Shown piece after piece: positions 12,540 through 24,429 of a DNA stretch of 64,000 nt (positions are counted from its first letter, which is position 1; each line of letters opens with the position of its first letter). A program made the translations under genes and the position numbers. The stretch comes from Acanthacorydalis orientalis (Eukaryota; Arthropoda; Insecta; Megaloptera; Corydalidae), in the NCBI GenBank assembly GCA_034766995.1, contig CM068314.1:27486608-27550607 (forward strand). The letters run 5' to 3'. The notes beneath the pieces were generated by a model, which saw nothing but the letters and a program-made list of their open reading frames with translations, did not search any database and was not told the origin of the DNA.

Positions 12540-13330
12540 GTAAGATTACATTTATTTATATATCATTATAAATGTTCCCATCAATTATTATATACTGAGT
12601 TATTTAAAGAGTTATGAGTTATACAAGTATAATAGGGAAATTATGAGAAAATAGAAATACTTTATTAAAATAAATACTGTTGAATTTTCATAAGAATTCA
12701 TTAACTTTTTTCAATGACTTTCTTTAAATCAATAATAACCTGAAGAGAAAAAATCAGAAAATGATTTGAATTAAAGTACATTTAAATAAGAAATTTAATA
12801 TTTATATATCTGTAAATTTTTTTTGATAAAGTTGAAAATTATGTGAATATTTTAATCAATTGACAGATTTAAATCAAACAGGACATTTCTTCTATTCACT
12901 TAATATATATTATAGCATATATTTAAATTTTATAATTATTTATCTAGAAATTAACCTGTGTTTTCGTCACACTATTGCAATTATAAATACTTAATTATAT
13001 AAAAAAATTATTGTAATATAAAAACTATAATTAATTGAAAGTATTAGAATAATTTCAATAATTTATAATAATTCTAATTAACTACCAATAATTGGTTATA
13101 AAAAATATTTCTTATACTTTCTTTATTATCAATTTTAGAACATTGTTTTGAGACAAAACATTATTACTTATTTGAGGAAATTATTATCTTAATGACATAG
13201 AATTTATGTTGTAAATTGAAATATGAACTTATTGGATATTGGTCAATGACCTCAAGTAATATGTTTCTATTTATTAAGTAAATATAAAATAAATTTTACA
13301 ATACTCGTACAATATATAAAAAATTACATG
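12540..13330. other. A+T-rich non-coding stretch
   Basis: No gene or discrete repeat seen. One TACTCGTA word at 13302-13309. Confidence 0.65.
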
Positions 13331-13377
13331 AACTTTTGTTACTTTACGTTCATTTCGTGTTTCCTTGTAAGCCATAA

Positions 13378-13647
13378 CCTTATATGAACCGTCAAAAGAA
13401 CATTCAAATTCACCTTATACAAACCGCATATGGTTTGTGTAATGTGAGGGTGAGGATCACTATCATTCATATATGATCGTTCAGCCTATAAAATGTGACC
13501 TTCTTTACTGGATAAGGATCATATAAAGTAACTCTATATGCCTTATAAGATTAATATAAGGTACCCATAGAAGGATCCTGATCCTTATAGGGATTGTATA
13601 AGGAATAACGAAAATCTTATATGGAAGACATAAGTTTAAGGATCACT
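13378..13647. repeat. Cluster of CCTTATA/TATAAGG and GGATC words
   Basis: Within 270 bp, CCTTATA or its complement starts at 13378, 13413, 13541, 13555, 13583 and 13597, with near-matches at 13512 (ATAAGG) and 13616 (CTTATATGG). GGATC occurs at 13454, 13516, 13573 and 13640, twice as GGATCACTA. At 13571-13586 an AAGGATC/GATCCTT dyad with a 2-bp spacer sits in the middle. Some sites resemble CArG half-sites. It could be a decayed repeat element or a clustered protein-binding region. Confidence 0.5.
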
Positions 13648-13723
13648 AGGGTTATTTCTTAGAAATATCTTGAATTTTCTCTACGAATAATTATGCACAT
13701 TAATTATACAAAAAATATACAAA

Positions 13724-13728
<5 letters not shown>

Positions 13729-13762
<34 letters not shown>
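13729..13762. repeat. (TA)n microsatellite, about 17 units
   Basis: Pure TA tract just downstream of the CCTTATA cluster. Confidence 0.95.
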
Positions 13763-13767
<5 letters not shown>

Positions 13768-13900
13768 AATTAAAATATATTCTAAAAAAACTATATAAAA
13801 TAATAGAAATTTTTCTAATATCTCTTTGTAATAATAAGTAATTCTTTGTTAAAAACATTTATAAACATATTATTTAAATAACAAAATTATAAACATTAAT

Positions 13901-13909
<9 letters not shown>

Positions 13910-13946
<37 letters not shown>
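13910..13946. repeat. (TA)n microsatellite, about 18 units
   Basis: Pure TA tract preceded by (ATAC) words. Confidence 0.95.
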
Positions 13947-13948
<2 letters not shown>

Positions 13949-14329
13949 GTGTCTGTGCAAAAAAACGAGAGAGAAACCTGAAATATACCAATATCATTTA
14001 ATTCAATGCAAACTCGTTAAACAAGCTGAAGGTAAAATCTATATGAAACGTTGTTTGTAATTGAATGCAATAGTACGAGAACAAAATGCAACAATAAGAT
14101 TGTATTATCGAATAAAAAATATATATATAACATAAAACAAACACTATTCATAAAACCAGACATTTCATTTCCAATCCAATCTGGAATTAACATTTTATAA
14201 AAGCAAATTGAAAATTTTAATTCGTTACACAGGTCTCATCAAAAATTCTCCCAATCAATCCATGTAACAAAACTCATACATGCACTGCAATTAAATATTC
14301 TCATTTCGATATTTCAATATCGACAAAAC

Positions 14330-14470
14330 TAAAAATGTAACGGCGTCGATGCTAGACCAGACACCGAACGTCCAAATGAATCGTTTGTTTTTCATAGTGT
14401 CCACACACACACGTAGACAAATATCTATCCATCTACATGTTCACATATGCACATATATACATATAGAATC
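14330..14470. other. Small island of more balanced composition
   Basis: Contains AACGGCGTCGATGC and a short CACACACACA run. No coding signal. Confidence 0.2.
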
Positions 14471-15380
14471 ATTCGTCACATAGTATAGAACGGAATAAAT
14501 TAAAAACGAACTGTGCTCAATTGAATCAAACTTGATAAAAAAAAACAAGTTGTTCTTTATTGCAAACGTGTATCTACAGACTGGCAATCATTGTTATGAC
14601 GATAGAAGTACACTGAGGGATTTCGATGTCAAAAAGTTTATATTACTTTTTCGATACTTATTATTTCATATGTGATGAGAATTTTTTTAAAGAAAACAAT
14701 TTTCGATTAGAAAGTTCTCTCTTTTCTCCATAAATCAAAAATTCGATTTAATCAATTCTATTTATCCCTCCTTGTTTCTTAAAGTTCATTCGATTTCGCT
14801 GAAGTTAATACAATGAAATACATACACTTTTTTATTTTTTTGTACGTATAACATTTGTAGATAATTTGTTAATAATAAAAAAACGTTTAAATAATAAAGA
14901 TAGAATACACATGCATTTATTAAAGAAAGGAATATGTAACTTATTTATTAATAAAAGTATCGACTTGTAGATGTCAATAAAAATGAAATTAAATGTAAAA
15001 AATTACATATTAGGTAGTAAGATTGTCATTGTATTAATAATCATTTAATTACTAACAATTATAAATATTACTAACACACAGAATGTAAAAATTGTTAAAA
15101 ATATCAGTAGATTATCAATAAAAAAATAATCAATAATTTTAATTGAAAAAAAGTATAAAAATAAATATTTAATAAGTATCTTCCTTATTTTTTAACTACA
15201 TTTATTATATTGCTCATTTTTTTATGTATTTACTCTCAATTTATTCTTCTTTCAATCTTAAATTATGGTTTAATATGACGGTCATAGTAAATAAGTTATT
15301 TTTTTAAGTATATACATAAGTTAGAGGTATTATCTATGTCTGATTAATGATTTCAGAGTATTATATTAAATACAATGTAT

Positions 15381-15383
<3 letters not shown>

Positions 15384-15423
<40 letters not shown>
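15384..15423. repeat. (TA)n microsatellite, about 19 units
   Basis: Pure TA tract directly abutting the balanced-composition island to its right. Confidence 0.95.
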
Positions 15424-15429
<6 letters not shown>

Positions 15430-15431
<2 letters not shown>

Positions 15432-15800
15432 GATACTCGTTTATCGTTTGAGCTCCGTGAATAATTGGACATGATTTCCACCGATATGATTTGCATATTT
15501 TCGCGTGAATTTCAGTGACAGAATTTACCGAACTCCAGTACCATCGCCACCAGTTAGTAGTAACAGTAACACCGACAGCAGCAGCAGCAACGGACATCAA
15601 ACCCCCAACCTATTGCATAGGAAATGATATAACAGCCGACGGTCGCTGACCGTCCCGTCACCTAACACCACCCGCCATGCACGTATTTGAAAATGGTGAT
15701 TTATTATTTGCTATCGTTAGTTTTTTTTCCGTCTGCAATTAAACGAATACATGTATGTAGGTGTGCTGAGGTGATATTTAATATTCTGTTCTGGTCGCTT
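15430..15800. other. Island with POU octamer and palindromic hairpin
   Basis: Contains a perfect octamer ATTTGCAT (15489-15496), a short (CAG)n run near 15575, and the dyad GACGGTC/GACCGTC with a 3-nt loop (15638-15654). A 72-codon minus-strand ORF over part of it ends in the TA tract and matches nothing known. Candidate regulatory element; the POU reading is motif-level only. Confidence 0.35.
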
Positions 15801-15867
15801 AAATCCATTCACTTATTTCCAAACTGAACGTTTTTAGTGTTGCATGTGAGTTTTTTAATAATGTGAA

Positions 15868-15868
<1 letters not shown>

Positions 15869-15912
<44 letters not shown>
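15869..15912. repeat. (TA)n microsatellite, about 21 units
   Basis: Pure tract followed 18 bp later by a GATA-type repeat. Confidence 0.95.
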
Positions 15913-15915
<3 letters not shown>

Positions 15916-15929
15916 AAAAAAGAGACAAA

Positions 15930-15965
15930 TAGATAGATAGACAGATACGTAGGTAGATAGATAGA
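15930..15965. repeat. Imperfect (GATA)n microsatellite
   Basis: AGATAGATAGACAGATA and TAGATAGATAGA words in tandem; a tetranucleotide repeat beside a (TA)n tract. Confidence 0.85.
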
Positions 15966-16009
15966 AGAAAGGAAAAAGAGAGAAAGATTTTTTGAATGTT
16001 ATGCAATTT

Positions 16010-16800
16010 TATAATGTAGTAACATTATAAAATATCTTCCTTTCGTCTCCTTATTTCAAAGAATAAATGTAGATTGAAACTAAAAAAGAACATATTAAAA
16101 GAATCGGACATACTAAAATATCCATTTTTGCAATAAACTTTATAAGTTCAGAGACAAAAAAGTTCAGCTTTGTAAAAATCATAACTGAGTTTCTTTCTTC
16201 AATAAATAACACTTAATGTTTTCGTTACTTTTGAACATCTTACTTCGTCCTCTACCAGGTCTATAAACTATAAATTAGTAGCAAAACTTGTCAACATTTA
16301 AAAATTTACATATATTGTAAAATATTCAAATTCTATTACAGATATAAAATTGTACTACTGAGATGTAAAGAGTTAAAAAATTATAGTTAAACAAATATTC
16401 AGTGAAAGCGGTTTTCAAAATTGATTTTAGTTGTTAATTTGAATCCAAACTATTTATTATTTATACTGAATTGATTACTTATGAATAAGACATAAAAAAA
16501 ATAAATCACATCAATATTTAATTTACAATTGTACTTACTATGAAATTCATTTAAAAATGGACATATCGACCTTTTTACTCATTACAGTAATACTTTTGAA
16601 ATTAACGAAAATATTTCTAAAGGAAATATATTAGTTTTGTAACAAAAAAATGTTTTATTAATCAAAAAAATATTTACAACGCATACATTATAAATTAAAT
16701 ATACTTAAGAGATAAATTGAATGTCCAAATTAATAGAATTAAGTCAATCGTACCCTTATATATTATATATACATTGAAAATTACACGATACACGTATATA
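16010..16800. other. A+T-rich non-coding stretch
   Basis: No gene or repeat boundary seen. Confidence 0.6.
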
Positions 16801-17110
16801 TTATAGAATATTTCGAGTAGAGAGAAATCTATTCATGTTCGAGTTTCAAATACTAATACCTTGCAAAATAGCGTTTCCCAATTTAACAATATAGTCATTA
16901 CAGACGAAGTTTTAACAAGAAGTCCATCACAATAATACGACCATTTCGTAGCAATGCTTGAATCTCAGTCCACTCATTACAATAATTATCACTGCTTTTG
17001 GTCACTACCAAGAATCGAATTAGCAAATACATACATAATGGTTTACTACCTTATTCGCCCACATCTCTGACATGTAATATATATAAACTGTAGGACAAGC
17101 AAGAGAGGTC
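16800..17110. other. Weak island of more balanced composition
   Basis: Slightly raised G+C with words such as GCTTTTGGTCACTACC. Neither strand gives a readable protein. Could be an old transposon or regulatory DNA. Confidence 0.2.
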
Positions 17111-17119
17111 AATACTTCT

Positions 17120-17121
17120 TA

Positions 17122-17180
<59 letters not shown>

Positions 17181-17219
17181 GTGTGTGTGTATATATATTT
17201 ATATATGTACACATATATA
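17120..17219. repeat. Compound TA/TG/TA microsatellite
   Basis: (TA)n to 17166, a GTATATATATAT interruption, about 5 TG units near 17181, then decayed TATATTTATATATG. Confidence 0.95.
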
Positions 17220-18590
17220 GATCTCATATCTCAACTAAAAATATATCCGCTTAGAAAGTCTATATTAAATGTTCTTTTTTGTTTAATGAAAAAAACGCGA
17301 AATAATATAATTTCGAAATATCCTTTTTTAGTATTAATGAAATTTATTATTGAAATATTTTTAAATTGTATTTTATGAAGAGATTAAAAAAATATACCTA
17401 AAAAATTATATGCGATGAACAATTTCATATATTAATAAAATAATATTTTAGCTAAATGTTTCTTTATAGATAAAGTAATTCTTAATACACATTCATTTTA
17501 TCAAAAACCAGTCCTATAGATTTAATTTAGAATTTAATTTTTAAAACACCTCATCGATTAAGCATACGACGCAAAACTTGGTATTGAATATTTTTTGTAA
17601 AATCTCTTAATTAACACTTTTGATAACTTAGATATAATAATATGTCTTTTAATAAAAAGTGTAATTATTTATAAAAAGAAAATATAACGTTATATTAAAA
17701 CATTTGTCTTATAAATTAATTGAAATTTGAAATACCATAATCATTTTCAAATTAAAATGTATAATAAATATGTATAACATTCAACCATTTGAATGAGCGT
17801 TTCAGCAACAACACTGTTACTTTCAGAGAGTGTGCATAAAATATCTCATACAATCAGAATTCAAATATACTGTACCTTATATCATAACCATAATAATTTA
17901 TTATGTATTTTAATTCAATGTTATTACAATGTTTCGAGTGTAAATTTCTATTTGTGAGATTAAGTTTTCATTATTTATGAAAACAAATATAGAAAATTAT
18001 ATATCACTTTTATACATAAATATAGTTATATTTAGATTTTTCAAAAGTTAGAGATTGAGAATAATATTAGTTCTGTTTTTATTCAGTATACTCGTATTTC
18101 AATATTCATGTAGCAAAAGCTCATAACATTTTTCGTTAAATTCTGTTTCTATTTTTATAACTGACATATTGATTTAAAAAAACACGTTTATGTTAATTAT
18201 TTCGAACACTGTAAAAAAGTTGTTTACCACTGTAAGTATATGGAAAATATTTTTAATCAATATTAAAAAAGCATATTAATTATAGTTTATTATAAATTTT
18301 ATATTGTATCGTAGATAAAAATACTTATTTTCAATTTTCTTACATATCATTAAACATTTTTGATGATTTTTATTGGTTTTAAACAATTGCATAATCAAAA
18401 TGTGTACTAAATGCAGCATTTAATGATTTAACAGAAAAAGTAACTTTGGAATACGAGTACATATTTGTTTATTGTAAATTAGAAAAACGTTTTCATTTCA
18501 GTATATATAAATTTCATTTAGAAAAATTTAAATTCAATATGAAAGATTTTGTAACCGACGTGTTTCACTGTTAAGAATTTCAAGATACAA
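17220..18590. other. A+T-rich non-coding stretch
   Basis: Holds two TACTCGTA/TACGAGTA words (18089, 18452). I see no gene. Confidence 0.6.
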
Positions 18591-19450
18591 TCTTGAAAAT
18601 CGTTTTCGTACGCGTAGCCAGTGTGAAATATTTGTTGATTAAACAGTTTAATATATGCAGGTAACTTACACTGCGTTGATAGATTCAATTAGATACGATC
18701 TTATATTTTTTCCTTATTCATTGACGTCTGGAAAAATCTCTATACACGTCATGAACCCGATCAACCCGATTGCAAAAATAACCACAGTGTGAGGGACACG
18801 ACCACACCACAGTCATCCAACTATATACACGGCAGTAACAACCGTCGAATAAGCTAATGCAAACTGGAGCCGAGTGTTCATTCGTTCCTGGAACTGTAAT
18901 CTTATTAAATTTACATATTAATCAACGGATTTTAATTATCCTCAACCCCCTATGACGCGGGCTACACAGTCAGCCCACTCTTGCCTGATTCTCTTTCACC
19001 GCCTGCCCGCCTGCCTCACCTTTACCAGTGAGCACAACGCGTCCTCGTAATTTACATTAATCCAATAATTGCATGGAGGTTTGCTAATTAGAAATTCAAA
19101 TGAGGTGGTGCCTGCCAGCCAGCCGGCAAGCTTTCCTCACTACCTCGTGTACAGTGTGCGAGGAAGGGAATCTACGCGTTACTACTGCTGTACTTCTCTA
19201 TATATACAAGCGCTACATTTCTACCATCGCTACGATCTCCCACTCTCGACGCTGTCGTACCCCCCACCACTGACCTCCCACTTCTCATTCCACAGCGTCA
19301 CCGCACCATTTGGACTCATCGTTCGCTTCGCTAGCTAACCCTTTCCCAATGTGTCGCTGCCACCTACTCTGCCTCTTTTCAACCCTTTTACGTATTATAC
19401 TCAATGAATAGGCATAGTGTTCGAGGATCGTATGTGTATGAACCGTGGCG
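18590..19450. other. Longest (TA)n-free balanced island; homeodomain-type words
   Basis: About 860 bp of near-balanced composition with no long (TA)n, the largest such block in the window. It has Runx-type AACCACA (18780-18786) and ACCACA (18801), an octamer-like ATGCAAAC (18857), a GGAT...ATCC pair around TTTTAATT (18927-18941), TAATCC (19058) and the palindrome CTAATTAG (19084-19091). Then comes a C-rich segment to 19330. The 89-codon plus-strand ORF at 19069-19338 is Ser/Pro/Tyr-rich, has no recognised domain, and is likely a by-product of low stop density. Best candidate for a developmental enhancer; motif-level evidence only. Confidence 0.4.
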
Positions 19451-20640
19451 TCTTTTAGATTTTTTTTAGCTAGGCAAATTTTTTATTCTTTCTAATTCTG
19501 ATTTTTTTCTTAATTTAATAAAAATATATTGCAATAAGAAATATAATTTGAATCAACCCTACAGTTCATTATTGAATTATATTTTTCTCAATTTATAGTG
19601 AGTCAAAATAAATAAAAAATTGTTAATAAAAATCCAACTGTTCAACAAACATCATAAAAACTATTAAAATTTAACTATCACTTATAAAAATCGTAAGTTT
19701 TTTAATGGAGCTATTAATATCAGTGAATTATAATTATATAAAAATTAATAATAAAATATTTACCAAGAAGTAAAAATTTAAATTTTATTAAACCTAATTT
19801 CATTTCTGTTTTTATATGCGTTTAAATTAATAAAATTGTAATAAAACAATATCTTTTATAAAACACACCTTATTTATGAAATAAAATGAGAAATCGTGTC
19901 TGAGAGCATATATCTACATTACAATTACGTGACTTATTACTTAGATGATTTTTATTACAAATGTTGCATCATTTGAATGTAATCGTTATTTTTATCTAAT
20001 ATTAAAATTATTTTCAAATTATATGCTCAATCAGATATATTTCTTTATAAGAAACACTCGTAACCTTTCAACTACATTTTTAATTACAAAAGTATACTAA
20101 CGTTTATTAATATTTCACATACAATTAATTGAAAATACTAGTATTTTATGTTTTTAATCAAAAAAAATAGCATTTTGAAACATTTACAGAACTGCAAACT
20201 CATATTCTTTTTTTATTACAATATTTTTCCTAATAGAAAATATTAAAAAAGTATTAAATAAACGTTTTTTTTTGATAACCACTGTTTGAAATCATTGTTA
20301 TTTCTAAAAAAAAACCTTAATAACTTTTGAATCAAGTTCTACAATTAAAATCATAACTACTCTAAAAACGAGTTGTACTTTACATAGGAAATATTTTATT
20401 TTGAATTTTTCTATTGGGATAAATAAATAAATACAAAAAGAATAAAACATTTCTTTCAACATGCTCTTAAAACTTATTTAATATCAAATAATTCCACGTT
20501 ATTCTAAGTTCGGGAATAATGTTTATACTCCATTAAAAACTGTTATTATCGTAACTAGAAGTAAATTTTTATTTACTGCCTAAATTTTTGTTTATGTAAA
20601 TATTTTCAAATCCACAACCCTTATACGTTCCCTTATAAAC
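19450..20640. other. A+T-rich non-coding stretch
   Basis: Homopolymer-rich DNA without long (TA)n. I see no gene. Confidence 0.65.
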
Positions 20641-20860
20641 TACGAAAAGCTGCCACTGTCCCTATATGTTTTTCCGTTAAATGTGCGCGCGCATACGTTT
20701 GTAATATGCTATGAGTATAACGTGAATAAATAGAGTAATTGGGTGATGACGACGCTTGTAAAATTACGTACAAGACTTGGTATATCAAATTGTTGTTGTA
20801 ATACGTAATTTTCGGAAAACATAATCAGAGGGTTTTTATTTTAACGTCTTCACGGGCGCA
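20640..20860. other. Island with Z-DNA-prone run and inverted ACGTA pair
   Basis: ATGTGCGCGCGCATACGT (20681-20698) is a perfect alternation of purine and pyrimidine with a palindromic centre. AAAATTACGTA (20760-20770) and TACGTAATTTT (20802-20812) are perfect 11-bp inverted copies 31 bp apart. Each resembles a PAR-bZIP (TTACGTAA) site. Confidence 0.35.
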
Positions 20861-21018
20861 AAACATAAAATATATTTGAATAATGTGCTATAACAATTTT
20901 CCAGAAATAGATTTATTAAAACACGTACTTCTAAATCCGATTTAGTCTTATATTAATTTCTATTACACAATACTTTGTTGAATGGATTATTATAATTCAT
21001 TTACTATCATACGAACAC

Positions 21019-21021
<3 letters not shown>

Positions 21022-21080
<59 letters not shown>
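21022..21080. repeat. (TA)n microsatellite, about 29 units
   Basis: Pure TA tract, followed by GTATATGGGTG. Confidence 0.95.
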
Positions 21081-21086
<6 letters not shown>

Positions 21087-21476
21087 GGGTGTACTACATT
21101 TTTTTTTGTTTTACTTATAAAGTTTCCAGTAATTTTTCTTAAAGAAGACGTTTCTATCTATTTGAATACGCTCAAAGATTTTTTTCTAATTTGATATAAA
21201 TACTTAAGAGAGAATATCCTAGATTCAATTAAATAAAAAACTATTAAGTGAATAATGTTCCACATCTTAGTATAAAATTATATTTAAAAAGCTAATTTTC
21301 TTGTAATAAAACAAAGAATCTGAAGCAAAAAATAATAATACCTTAATTTCAAATCAGTTTCATGTGATATTTTTGAATATATGATAAGAAAGGACAGTTT
21401 TAAGACAGTTATTATTTTCAAGGAAAAATAAATGAATTAATAAATTATTTAATGAATTTTTAACATTTAAATATAC

Positions 21477-21480
<4 letters not shown>

Positions 21481-21516
<36 letters not shown>
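21481..21516. repeat. (TA)n microsatellite, about 18 units
   Basis: Pure TA tract. Confidence 0.95.
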
Positions 21517-21518
<2 letters not shown>

Positions 21519-23015
21519 GTATTAAATGACCTTTTCTGAGTGAAACCATGTTTGGTTAAATGTTATCCTTTTCATTTCATACTTTTTATCAAATGTCATC
21601 CATTTTATAGAAGAAATATTTTAATTATATTTTTCTATTTATACAAATTTAAATATTTAATATACAAAATAATATTAGAAAGTACTAAATATTTTTTTAT
21701 TTACTACTACAATATTCATATTTATTAATAATTAAAGCTGAAATTAAAATATAAATGCTAATACAAAAAAAATATATATAAAAGATTATATATTTTTAAA
21801 AAAAAATACTTTTTTATACATTTTTGACAATTAATATGTTTGTAAAAATATACTTTATTTATATAAAACTACTATCTCTAATTTAAAAGTTACTTTTATT
21901 GTTCTTAATTAATATTTTATAAAATGTAGGTTTTTTATATTATGTGTAAATTAGGTTTTGTTATTCAATACAATAAATTAATGTAAAGGATTTATTTTTT
22001 TACCAAGAACTATTCTTAGAGATAATTGTAAGGTATAAGAAAATTGAATTATTCTTAAATATTTGCAAGTTACTTTTTGTTTGAGAACTAAATGTGTATC
22101 AAGTTAAGAATATATTTCACATTGTAAACAAGTGCATTTCGAATCTAAATGTATAAACTGTATGCGTCTACTTTATTGATATTGGTTAAATTAGAAACTT
22201 ACAAAGTACAATGTCAGTTTATTCAGGCATATGTTGTTAGTGCTGAATTTAATTTAAATCAATTTCTCTAGTGCAACACTATTGCAACGGAACAAATGAT
22301 AGTCAGATGAACAGACGGATTTAATAGTCAATGAGATACGAAACGCGTCTGTCAAATATACATTTCAACACATATATAATTCTTTATTACCTGTAAAATT
22401 TATTTCATATTCATATAACACATTACATTTTCCGAAGATACAAAATGAATTTAATAGAATTTCGAAAATACAAAGTGTTTTTAATTTTTTTATATAAAAA
22501 ATATTTGTAAAAAATCTCTGAAATTGTTTTCCAAATCGTGAAAAAATTTAATATTTATTTTAGTTATGTACCCCGTTATTCGAGAATAAGTTAATTATTC
22601 ACTTTATAAATTAAGTATTTATTTTGTCGAATATTTATGACTATTCACTATTTAATGATTCTCAGATGACTTTCTGCGAAAATTCAAACTTTTAGCTTTT
22701 ATATGAACTTTTTTATTTGTCTGTCATTTTTTATAATATAAATGTATCGAAATGTTGAAAAAATTCCTATCCACTGATTTAGTTAAATGAAAAACATAAA
22801 TAAAATTGTTTTTCAAAAACTAAACCAAATTTAAAAATAGAAAATTAACTCACGAAAATTAGTAATAATAAACTATTTAATCTCTTATTGCATCGAAAAT
22901 GTAAAATGATTCCAAAATGATTTTTAAAACTTATCTTTTTTGAAAAAAGAAGGTTAAATCAAATAAATCGTATGTAATTGAATTATTCTTTCTTCAATAA
23001 TAAAATTAAAAATTG

Positions 23016-23019
<4 letters not shown>

Positions 23020-23070
<51 letters not shown>
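23020..23070. repeat. (TA)n microsatellite, about 25 units
   Basis: Pure TA tract about 270 bp left of a mariner copy. Confidence 0.95.
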
Positions 23071-23072
<2 letters not shown>

Positions 23073-23337
23073 AATTTTTTACATAAGAAATTAAAGAACA
23101 CAACACTCGACCAGGTTCCAATTACTCACGCAAAATATGATATATAACCTATTATTTTATATTATCAAAACTTGAAATTGTAAAGAGAACAGATATAAGC
23201 TTATTGTTTTAGTAGAAAATATATGTAGATCCTATAATATGTGAATGGTTGTAAGTTATAGCCTGCCAAGAAATTGATTTATTTCCCTTATAAAATAATT
23301 CCCTCAAAATAATTCAAATTAATTTTTTTAACTTTTA

Positions 23338-23902
23338 TTAGATTAGCAGACAAATAATTACGATTTATGACCATAAAATGCATCTACATTTACAGCTTTT
23401 TTGATTTTTGTAGCTGTTTTAAGTGGTCAAAAACTATTGGATGACTAACGCCTAACTTATGTACAGGCTCATGAGTTGTATGTGGTACTGATTCAATTAA
23501 CGCCTTCAGTTGATCATTATGAAATGGATAAGGACGCCCTCTACCTTTTTCATCTTCAAAGCTCTCGTTGCCATCACAAAATTTTTACAACTACCATTGC
23601 ACCCTACTTCCTGAACACTACCCACACCAAAAGCATCGTTTAGTTTACGAGAAATTTCTGTTACTTTAACACCCGTTCTAAACTCATACAAAAAATTGAT
23701 CTTATTTACCTATTTTCCATCGTTAATTCAATAGTCTAATTTGAAGTAAAATTAATAATAAAACCAAAGTCGATGTTACCAAAATACAGATTGAAAATGC
23801 ACTTTCAAATGACATTAATATGAACACGATGAAATGGAACTCTCAATGAAAAAAGGTAAGGTTAGAATTCAGGTAACAGCAATTATTTTCCAACCAACCT
23901 AA
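23338..23902 (-). mobile_element. Internally deleted mariner element (cecropia-like), 565 bp
   Basis: The right end read on the minus strand begins TTAGGTTGGT; the left end is the diverged match TTAGATTAGC. Both continue into an AAATAATT...-type inner terminal repeat. TA dinucleotides flank it (23336-23337 and 23903-23904), as expected for mariner insertion at TA. Intact mariners are about 1.3 kb. Here the minus strand keeps the 5' region and the N-terminal helix-turn-helix part of the transposase, then jumps to the 3' end, so the catalytic domain is absent. The terminal repeats resemble those of cecropia-subfamily (Hsmar1-type) mariners. It cannot make transposase but could once have been moved in trans. 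Confidence 0.85.
23395..23720 (-). pseudogene. Mariner transposase N-terminal remnant
   Basis: The minus strand from the ATG at 23720 reads MENR, then an in-frame stop and a small frameshift, then YEFRTGVKVTEISRKLNDAF (from about 23688), matching the first helix-turn-helix region of mariner transposases. After another shift it reads QLKALIESVPHTTHEPVHKL and GVSHPIVFDHLK with KKL near 23400, the second helix-turn-helix. The reading frame is broken at least three times, and the DD34D catalytic domain is missing. Non-functional. Confidence 0.8.
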
Positions 23903-24019
23903 TAAATTACTTTATTATTTTATGTTACAAAAAATAACATGGTTTGCAACTAAACAAAATAAAATAAAACTAAAAAAAATAACATTTCTATCTGAAAATG
24001 AAAAAATAATTCAGAACTT

Positions 24020-24425
24020 TCTATACAATAGTAATCCATTTAACAACAATCACGTCTTGTTCACAAAATTATAAAAACAATCATCAAACATTCAAAATGT
24101 TGAAAGATGTCGCCACAAAACACCCACCTACCGAACACAATCGTCTCTGTACAAAACATTAAGTCAAGTTTGCGAAAGTGAAACAAGACATTTTAATACG
24201 TAACGACATCATAAAACCGTTCCCGTTTAACACGTACTCCCATCAAAGCGATATAAAACAGCAGCATACTACTAGAATACTACCCTTCAACACTCCGTGC
24301 AAAAGGTCTTTCAAATTGTATACCAGCTGTGACTCTATCCGATACGCTACCTCAACAAGTGAGACACAGTTCAACGAAATGAGACGGGGATACAGTGGGG
24401 TCTATCGATAGTACAGAGTGTTCAT
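24020..24425. other. Island of more balanced composition ending in a TATCGATA box
   Basis: G+C-raised block carrying a 77-codon plus-strand ORF (24178-24411) with no recognisable domain. At its right end CTATCGATAG (24402-24411) is a perfect palindrome containing TATCGATA, the core of the insect DRE/BEAF-type promoter and insulator motif. One site is suggestive only. Confidence 0.3.
24403..24410. promoter_or_regulatory. DRE-like TATCGATA site
   Basis: Exact match to the 8-bp DRE core, inside a 10-bp palindrome at the edge of a G+C-raised block. In Drosophila such sites bind DREF or BEAF near housekeeping promoters. Here no gene start is visible beside it. Confidence 0.25.
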
Positions 24426-24429
24426 TTCA

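Larger units (their letters stand above)
21090..23330. other. A+T-rich non-coding stretch
   Basis: Holds (TA)n tracts at 21481 and 23020. The slightly less A+T-rich patch at 22250-22350 carries no readable ORF. I see no gene. Confidence 0.6.

Noticed and set aside
19069..19338. 89-codon plus-strand ORF in the 18.6-19.45 kb island
   Set aside because: Composition follows the C-rich island, and there is no recognisable motif.
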